Positions 56,930-64,000 of a stretch of DNA of 64,000 nt are shown here, piece by piece. Position 1 is the stretch's first letter; each line of letters starts with the position of its first letter. This DNA is from Gamsiella multidivaricata (taxonomy: Eukaryota > Mortierellomycota > Mortierellomycetes > Mortierellales > Mortierellaceae), in the NCBI RefSeq assembly GCF_025024155.1, contig NW_026251712.1:176501-240500 (forward strand). Reading direction: 5' to 3'. A model generated the notes under the pieces. The model did not search any database. It saw only the letters and a program-made list of their open reading frames with translations, and was not told the origin of the DNA. The position numbers and the translations under genes were made by a program.

Positions 56930-57604
56930 GCGGTGATATGTGGCTCGACGAGACCGCCCTCCTCTACCGTTTCCCGATTGCTATGTCTCTACACAAGCGT
57001 TGACATGGTCGTCACTAAACCGCAGCCTATCGACCCCATTATATCTGAGTCGCGCGAAGGAAAGCCGTTCTCTAGCGGGCTATGCATTAACATGGCAGTG
57101 GTCGTCAAGCATCTTCCGATCGCGATCAATGAAATCCAGCAGCCAATACCTATTTCAGTGCTCAAGAGCGCCTCGTCGAGGCTACTACAATACGTTGTTT
57201 CGCATGGCCAAAACGTGTACCTTGATTGGGAGAGTAGTCAGCTTTACATCCTGTTCGACACGACGGACTCAAAAGACGGTGTTGAGATTCCGATTTGGGT
57301 GATCATCTGGATCCTGGGCAGCATAGTCATCTCTGCTGTTGCTTGGGGGTTAAGCGAAATGCTCCTCTGTCTGCCCTATGACGTCAGGTTGACGGGACTG
57401 ACCATCCTGTTGGAGCTGGGCTTTCCTGGTCTTTCCAACAGATGTACAGGCATCGGCACTAATGATAATAATTTACATGTATTTATTCAGAGTAGCAGTA
57501 GGGCAGAAAGGAAGAGCGGTAGGGGAGCAGAAGGATTAAAACTAGAAAGGGTTGACAGAAAAATGTTGGAAAAGAATTCGTTTTATATTTCTCTGTGGGA
57601 ATAG
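56930..57604 (+). pseudogene. Membrane-protein family, copy E (5'-truncated)
   Basis: Open frame of 223 residues at most, corresponding to the C-terminal half of the family: LLCLYTSVDMVVTKPQPIDPII, LLQYVVSHGQNVYLDWESSQLY, ILFDTTDSKDGVEIPIWVIIW with the C-terminal helix. The N-terminal half is missing. The tail after the helix diverges from other copies. It is probably a truncated relic, though the remaining frame is open. Confidence 0.55.
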
Positions 57605-57679
57605 AGTGTTCTTTTAGTTTTTGTCATGAACAGTTTTCTACTAAAGCCGGAATAAATCCACGAGCATCCTAGAGCCAGC

Positions 57680-57752
57680 GCGGGCAAAGGTCGCGCGAGG
57701 CAGGCAAGGGGCGGGCAAGGCAGTATGAAGGCGGGCAAGGGGGCGGCGAAGT
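57680..57752 (+). repeat. Short GC-rich GGCGGGCAAG-type repeat
   Basis: Four or more imperfect copies of a GCGGGCAAGG word in about 75 bp, between copy E and the next gene. Confidence 0.5.
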
Positions 57753-57854
57753 CTCTATCTTGAAATGTAATGGATGCTAATTGTTCACATTTTTTTTATT
57801 ATCGACGCATTGCAAGTACTTCCATGCTCTCGGTAAACTTGGACTAGCTCGGAG

Positions 57855-60358
57855 CTAAACGAGAAGTTTCTTTGCGATGGGGAGATCGGGGAAGTCCCAA
57901 CTCCTCTTGCGGCTTTCAGGCTTATGCTCCAGTAATATTGCGAGGTCGTCCTATCGAAACGAGGTTGATCAGTCAAAATTCTTTAACCAACCATCCTCAT
58001 AAATCTGACTTATTTCTTAATACCTCTTACCTTAGCAGCAGACAAGGTTTGAATGGTCCCAAGCAATGAGGGTAGCATGTCCACCGAAGTTGGGATCACG
58101 AATGCTCCCACACGTTCCAAGAGAAACATTCCTCGCGCCTTGATCGTCAACCTCATGTAGACGCCCTTGGTATGAACGATCTGCATCAACGGTGCGAAGG
58201 GATTGTCCCCCAGGAGAGACTTGCCAAATCGTGCAAGCCGATAGAGGTCCCAAGCATTTTTGGCGCGGTAAGTCTCCTGGCAAGGTCCCGTTACTTCTCC
58301 GAGGAGAAGTTCCCGTCCACCAATCTTCGCGATGATGTCTGGCCTGTCCGGGCGCATGCCTTGGTCTTTCTGAGTTACACACACAGTGTTGGGACTTTGT
58401 AAACAGTAACAAGTAAATATTAGAGATGTAGCAACAATGTATGCTATTTCACGAGGCAAGTGCAAGCGGTATTATATACGTACAAATGGATGGAGACCTT
58501 CTCGTTTGCCCTCAACGTTCCCAGGAGTATTGGCGCAATGTACGTAGCTACAAAGGTTTCTTCTGCGATCCGGCTTTCCTTGTCAAGGGGCAAGTGCTCG
58601 ATACTATTTAAAGACAAAACAGTGTGCAGTTGAGTTGGGGTTCAAGAGCTGCATTTCATTTAAATGAACGGGCCAACAACTTACAATGTCGCAAACATCA
58701 CTCTTATCTTCCGGTCCTTGATGCCCTCCAGTGCCTCAATGGCCTCATTCCGCTGATCATTCATCCGGAGCTAAAATTGTAAGAACAAGTTAGTCCAGCG
58801 TACAAACGAGGCAGGCAATTTCATAAATGCATTATACAATACGTACTCTTATTGCCTTAAGAACACACAGGTCGTATTCTTCTTCAACTTGGAGTCTGAC
58901 AATTGGTGCGACATTTTCCAACCTAGACTCCCCGAAAACAGATCGCATTCTGTCCGTTGGTGCATATGGCGCGAATACACCGAATGTCGCGCTACGATGG
59001 TAGAAGACATTGAGTATCAAGGGATGTAAAAATAATACAGTGGCCAAAGGAAAGCAAGAGAGGTACTTACATTGCGTCTGCCACATCAACTTTTTTGATT
59101 TCTTTCGCGAACAACGCTTCGATCGACATCTTTTGGTATTCCTGAAAGAGGCATGACATGCATTTTTCTTCCACGATCCACTATAAAACCAGATCATTAG
59201 CGTTCATTACTATACGCCTCGTCAACTTCAGTTGGAAGAAAGCGTTATTGTAGCATAACACTTACTTCACATAGGTTGTGCCTTGAGTGCATAACACTTG
59301 CGAGAAGATCATCTCGATCTTGATCATCAACTATTGCGCTTTGATCTGCGGAATATTATAATGAAGAGCAGGGTGAGATCAGTGCGAGCTACATAAGCCT
59401 AGAGCCGACGGATATCGTTCATGGTCATTAAATGGTAGTCGCGAACGGAGCCCATGGCATAAACTTGAAGCAAGCAGTACCTTCAGTTTCGAGTGTGTCG
59501 TGGGCTGTTCCCCGTTGAGACTCCACTATCGATTGTAAAACAGTAAGTTTCTAAAATCAAGAAACTCAGTCATCTTTGCCAAAAGCCGTCAAAAGCAACA
59601 CCTTCTCCGTCAATCGGTCGGACCAAATTGGAGAACGCCTCAGGTGGATTGGTTTCCGACGTTAATGGCACTCCCTGGTTTCCACAGCCCGCACGAATGT
59701 CTTCAGAAGAGTCCGCTTGTGTGAGTGACGGCACGTCACCAAAGTCTGTGCATTTCATGTTCCATGAGATATTAGGCAATTAGTAATATTAGAAATAGAT
59801 ATCTCAGCTAACAGCAGGCATACAAAAAGGCACTGTGCAATGGAACGCACATGGCATACCCAATTCTTCTTGGAGCATCCGTTTCATCATGCCGTTAACT
59901 GATGCGTCCGCCAAACCTGTTACTACGACAGATTGGAGCTTGGCAGACCGTTTCCTTTTCTGAAGGGCCCAGTGCATGTCGTCCATGTGCTTGTAGGCGT
60001 TGTTGTTCCACTTTCGTTGTAGCTCCTCACCCTTTCGAAGAAGTCCGTGGTGCTTGCACTGAAGAAGGCGATCAATGGTGTCTTTCCAGTCATAGTGTGC
60101 TTGCCGCCTCATGAATCCATTATCTTTCGATGTGAATGTGAGATAACCTCTATAGTCGATGGCGGTGATCCGTGTGCAGGTTTTAATATACTCCTCTGTG
60201 GGAAGCCCACTCAGCTCTGCTCTCCAATCGGCATCCATAATGCTTGAAGATTTGTCCTGCTTCCTCCGAGCGAGAGACATGAGTGGTGATGGTAGGTGGC
60301 GTCTAACTAACATAACACAAAAAAGCAGACATAGTGCATTAAACCCAATGTAACTCAT
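57855..60358 (-). CDS. Ten-exon protein of unknown function, possible PD-(D/E)XK-like region
   Basis: A model of ten short exons on the minus strand closes in phase at all nine GT-AG introns, for example 60358-59824, 59745-59602, and a last exon ending at the TAG 57855-57857. The product is about 570 aa from MSYIGFNALCLL (hydrophobic start), or about 545 from a later ATG at 60280, or 530 from MDADWRAEL at 60238. N-terminal part: TEEYIKTCTRITAIDYRGYL and a basic KWNNNAYKHMDDMHWALQ. C-terminal part: RPDIIAKIGG, RELLLGEVTGP, KNAWDLYRLARFGKSLL, then ARGMFLLERVGAFVIP. The Asp and Glu spacing recalls PD-(D/E)XK nucleases, but the expected Lys is Thr, so this is only a suggestion. The domain may belong to a family expanded in Mortierellomycotina. 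Confidence 0.6.
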
Positions 60359-60395
60359 AGAGGGAAAGGAATAAAAGTGAAGAGCGAGCTCAAGT

Positions 60396-60728
60396 CAAGA
60401 AGGCTCTGCTAGAGCGTTAATGAGTACTCCTGGGACTCCAAGCAGGTGGCCACGATTGGACTCTAGCATAGCGAGTCCTCAAGTGGTGTTGAGCTGTTTG
60501 TAACCTGCTCAACGTGCGTGGATGGAGCGCGACGGCCAACCCTCGGCATAATTAGATTCGGGATGGTAGGATTGAGCTTCAGCATGGTTCAAGAAGGCTC
60601 TGCTCGAGCGTTAATGAATCTCCTGGGGCCACAAACAGGCTACTACTATCGGACTCTCGCATAACGAATCCTCAAGAGGTGTGGGATGATTAACATCCAA
60701 CGCGCGTGGATGGAACAATGTAGGAGAG
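60396..60728. repeat. Degenerate tandem duplication, unit about 194 bp
   Basis: Unit 1 begins at about 60396 and unit 2 at about 60590, each opening with CAAGAAGGCTCTGCT-GAGCGTTAATGA and continuing through a CTCCTGGG, GGACTCT-GCATA-CGA-TCCTCAAG-GGTG and GCGTGGATGGA series. Unit 2 has internal losses. The pair lies directly 3' of the Fanzor relic. Confidence 0.7.
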
Positions 60729-60973
60729 GTAGTCAACCCCATGCACCCTGACTAGGAAGTATAATAGATGATAGCAATTGGATCTTGGAAAAATTGCTGT
60801 GTACACTTACCCTGTCTCGAGATTGGAAGGCAAAGAGTAGTTGGAGCGAATGGCAGATGGGTGAACTTGGAGCGAATTCCGTCGCTTTGAAAGCAGCACG
60901 TCACCGATGACAAAAATAGCTACATTTGTGTGGCCGGAGACACGAAAACTAGTCTTGACTATGGGATGATAGA

Positions 60974-63909
60974 CTAAAACTCTGGCCATTTTCTTGTCGA
61001 GTCTTCTTGACTGATTCGATACAGAAGAGGTCCTTTTGCGGCTTTGGGGGGAGCGCTGCTGCTGCTGCTGCTGGTAATGGATGCGCTGCTGCTGGCGCTG
61101 CTGGCGTCGATCGTGGAGGAGCTGGAGCTCGTCGCCGCCATGCTCGTGTCTTCCTCCCAGGGGTACCCGCCGTCTGCCGTCCTGGGCTATAGGTAAAGAG
61201 GTCTCTTCTGGTTCTCTAGATACCCTCGAACGACCTTGGACATATTCTCCGCGGCCATAACGCCCCTGTGGTGATACCTCTCGCAGTGGATGCAGTAAAA
61301 TTGGCGGATGTTCACCTGGGCCACAAAGTTTTCGCAATCAGGGCACTTTTTCGAAGTGTAGTATTCGTTCAGTCCAACTACGATATAGCCCAACGACCGC
61401 GCCTTGATAAAAATAAAGGAATAAACGTGCTATCACCATGTGCAGATATCAAACGTTAGAACTCTTTGCGATGGTGGCAAACGGCATACGTACCAACGGG
61501 ATAAAGCATGCCAAAAATGAAGAATGAAGCGATGACAGGCGCCCGGTGCTCTTGAATTGTCCAAGACCCACTCCGACCAACACTGGATTTGCAGGGTCTC
61601 GATGTTGGCCGATGCTTCCGCCTAAGATACCGAGCAGACTCGCTGCAATGGCCTGGTTATTCCGCTTGCTTGGCCCTCTCCATGTCCAAAGCATGCTTCT
61701 TGAATCGATTCTTGTTCCCACTGTAAAACTCGGAAAGCCGCTCCTCGACCTTCTCCAGCTCCTTAATGTAATCAAAGAGATTGGCTCCTGGACCTCGAAG
61801 GGGTGGAAGTCGGGATTCGATATGGGCATTCGATTCTTTCTGCTTGTCGGGAGTCGCTTCCTTTTCTCCTTCTAGCCACCTCCTGTGCCGGAACACTGGT
61901 TAGAGTACCGCCTTTTGGTTGACGGCGAGGTTATAGTGAGCATCTGGATCTTCCGGTACATATCCATATGCACCCACTACAAACGCTTGTCCAGCATCGA
62001 GCGTGAGGATCTTGTTATCGTGAGGGTCGACCTTGGGCCACAACCGTGCAACATCCTCCTTGGTCTGGATAACATACCGAATTTCCTGCAAATAGTAGTC
62101 CACCCCTCCGACCGTGGACGTGGTCCGTGGTGGCAGGCGATCCGCCGGCAGTCTCCTGTACCGCACACACTGCAGTTCCCTCAACTTGAAGCCAAGCAGA
62201 TACAGTCCAAAACCATCCGTCAGCAGCGAGCCCCTTGAAATATACCCTTTCTCGGCATATTCTCCTGGCTGGAATCCGGGCTCCTCCAACTTTTGCAAGT
62301 GGCTCCTTAGAGCATCGAGGGACCACAACTTGATCGCAGCTCGATGACCAGCCTTTCCTTTCTGGCGACTCGTTAAATTTTGTGGATCGATATCGGCGAC
62401 AAAGTGTTTGAACAAGAAACCTGGCTCCTTTGCGCCTATCCACCATTGTATCCCTTCCATAGTAGCGAAGCCTCCATCTTTGGACACCAGTTCCACCGAT
62501 GTAGGGTTGCTTCGACGTAGTCATGGGCGCAATCCTTCAGGGGTTCTAGGTCAATTTGTTCAGCGCGACGTAGTTTTCAACTGCTGATATATCACCCCGA
62601 ATCTGAATTTCCTCGTTGGACCTCTTCAGCAGCCCCTTGCTCGCCCTCTTCTTCAGCTACAATTAAAGAGAAAGAAAAGAATTAGCGATACATGTATTAG
62701 GATTCCTGAACATCTGCGTTGATAACATGACACCTCAACTCTTACCGTCTTGTGTAGATCACAAGTTCCCTTCTTATACATTCTTTTTAGCTCGGCTTTC
62801 AACTGTCCGACTACAGATCGCACCAGGTCCGTGGGAGTAAATGGCAGAGTTTTGTTTATCTCTGACCGAGCCCGCGGTGGAGTGTACAGATCAAGACCTT
62901 CAAGACGAGAGATGAACGCATCGACCTTGATCCCAATACCAACAGATTTCGGGAAGTTGCCGGAGTACAGGTGTATTAAAAAGCTCGAAATGAACTGCAA
63001 CCGCTCCTTGTCATCCTTGCCTGATCCTTCCAGGTCTATGTCGTCCTCATCGCCATCCTCTTCCTCGTCATCGTCCTCCTCCACAACGCCAACAATCTCG
63101 TCCCCGTCCTCGTCATCCTCCATAGCATCATCGGCGTCATCTTTGACATTCTTCATACTGACTCTCGGACAGAGAAGATCTAAAAACTTCCGATCCTCGG
63201 CATCCAGGCTTTCAAGTCCTTTCTTGACCAAGTGTTCGATGTATTCCCCGATCAACCTCTGGCCCTGGTGCTTGATGCGTGACGCTTCGCTCGAGGCCTT
63301 CTGATGGATAGCCATCACCTCTTGTTGCAAACCGTCTTGATTTGGAAGTGCACGCTTGACATTGGCCAATAAAGTACCAAGATACAAAGAGGTCGTCGGG
63401 TGCTGATAGGCCATTAACCCAGTGATTTTTAGTTTCTCCGTCGTCGCTGTCGATATCGACAGTGATTTCGGCTTAGGCTTGGGTTTCGGCTTGGGTTTCG
63501 GCTTGGGTTTGGGCTTCTCAGGCTTGTGTTCCGGTTCCTTGTAAGGCTTAGCGACAAATTGTTTCATCTTGGGTGGGGGTGGTCGCTTCTGAGCCTGAGT
63601 CCTCTCTCGTCGTTTAAACGAGCACCAATGGCGATGCTGGGAAATACAAGTCCGCGGCAAGGGGGGATGACCAGCTTGCTCTTGAGGAGAAGATGAGCCT
63701 TGGGTGGTCAAGGCGAGCTGCTGCGATTGTGCTCCTGGAACTGGTTGGGCAAGGGGAGGGGGCTGAACGGCCTGCCGAGGAGTCTTGATATATGCACTAG
63801 AGTGTTTTGATGCTGGCGACTCAACCGTTTTGAAACGATTTGGGGTCTGAGATGATCTTAGACGCACAATCTGTTCCTTGGAGGTGCTAGTTATATTGAA
63901 CAAAAACAA
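60974..63909 (-). pseudogene. Fanzor (TnpB-like RNA-guided nuclease) relic
   Basis: Minus strand. The N-terminal part (63909 to about 62758) is open: Pro/Gln-rich start, a PK dipeptide run, then LGTLLANVKRALPNQDG and an acidic tract. A standard splice (GTAAGA...TTGTAG) leads to ENYVALNKLT, followed at once by TAG (62546-62548) and TGA (62537-62539). The next part, EPGFLFKHFVADIDPQNLT, RGKAGHRAAIKLWSLDALR, VRYRRLPADRLPPRTTSTVGG and ILTLDAGQAFVVGAYG (RuvC-I Asp), sits in another frame, and TAA cuts it at 61900. A frameshift near 61655 precedes VLVGVGLGQF. A spliced last exon holds GYIVVGLNEYYTSKKCPDC and FYCIHC (zinc ribbon), then HHRGVMAAENM, where the RuvC-III Asp is Gly (codon 61262-61264). 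A further TAG lies at 61187. Clearly inactive. No terminal repeats were identified. Confidence 0.85.
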
Positions 63910-64000
63910 AAATGGTTAGTTAAACTAGTCGCTAATGATGCCTAGTAGAGAGCAACATGCACCCCCAATCAGAAAAAATAAATATTACCTTCTCTCGGGC
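63910..64000. other. Window end
   Basis: 91 bp upstream of the Fanzor relic's open N-terminal frame. The relic's true 5' end may lie beyond the window, since the proposed start has no support other than the open frame. Confidence 0.3.

Noticed and set aside
60807..61337. A 176-residue frame overlapping the Fanzor 3' end
   Set aside because: It is an out-of-frame reading of the zinc-ribbon exon and the repetitive tail.

Overview
This is a eukaryotic, fungal window. Protein genes carry short GT-AG introns, leaders are pyrimidine-rich, and long A or T homopolymers sit in introns and spacers. The gene content (TKL-type kinases fused to Sel1 repeats, a Fanzor relic, a lineage-specific family of membrane proteins) points to an early-diverging fungus, most likely Mortierellomycotina (Mortierella and relatives). 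That placement is inference; no rRNA or marker comparison was possible.

Region 1 (about 1-31 kb) is conventional and gene-dense. In order: two tandem C2-domain paralogs, the second with a C-terminal chitin-binding-like CBM5/12 module; a very short tropomyosin; a large protein with a DUF4112-like region and a disordered tail; two divergent pairs of translation genes (MAK11/PAK1IP1 with METTL6-like tRNA m3C methyltransferase, and ROK1/DDX52 with histidyl-tRNA synthetase); a low-molecular-weight tyrosine phosphatase; the glycine cleavage P-protein; an intronless SPO11; and the small complex I subunit NDUFB3. Nearly all these gene models close in phase at every splice junction.

Region 2 (about 31-39 kb, again 54-58 kb) is an accessory island. 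It holds five copies of one membrane-anchored protein family. One copy looks intact (34804-36468); the others are frameshifted, nonsense-mutated or truncated. Copies at 31.6 and 37.4 kb are nearly identical over about 390 bp, a sign of recent duplication or gene conversion. A 14-bp minisatellite lies just upstream of one copy's start.

Region 3 (39.4-48.4 kb) has a mitochondrial BipA/TypA GTPase followed by poorly resolved, possibly decaying hypothetical genes.

Region 4 (48.4-53.4 kb) is the most interesting locus: three kinase-fold genes side by side. These are a Sel1-repeat pseudokinase, a Sel1-repeat kinase with all main catalytic motifs, and, transcribed divergently from the latter, a pseudokinase with an N-terminal helical domain in the architecture of MLKL. 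Only one of the three looks catalytically competent, so a signalling module (one kinase, two pseudokinases) possibly linked to regulated cell death is a plausible but untested reading.

Region 5 (57.8-64 kb) holds a ten-exon gene of unknown function with a possible nuclease-like C-terminal motif, and the decayed copy of a Fanzor (eukaryotic TnpB-like RNA-guided nuclease) with several in-frame stops, frameshifts and a substituted RuvC-III aspartate.
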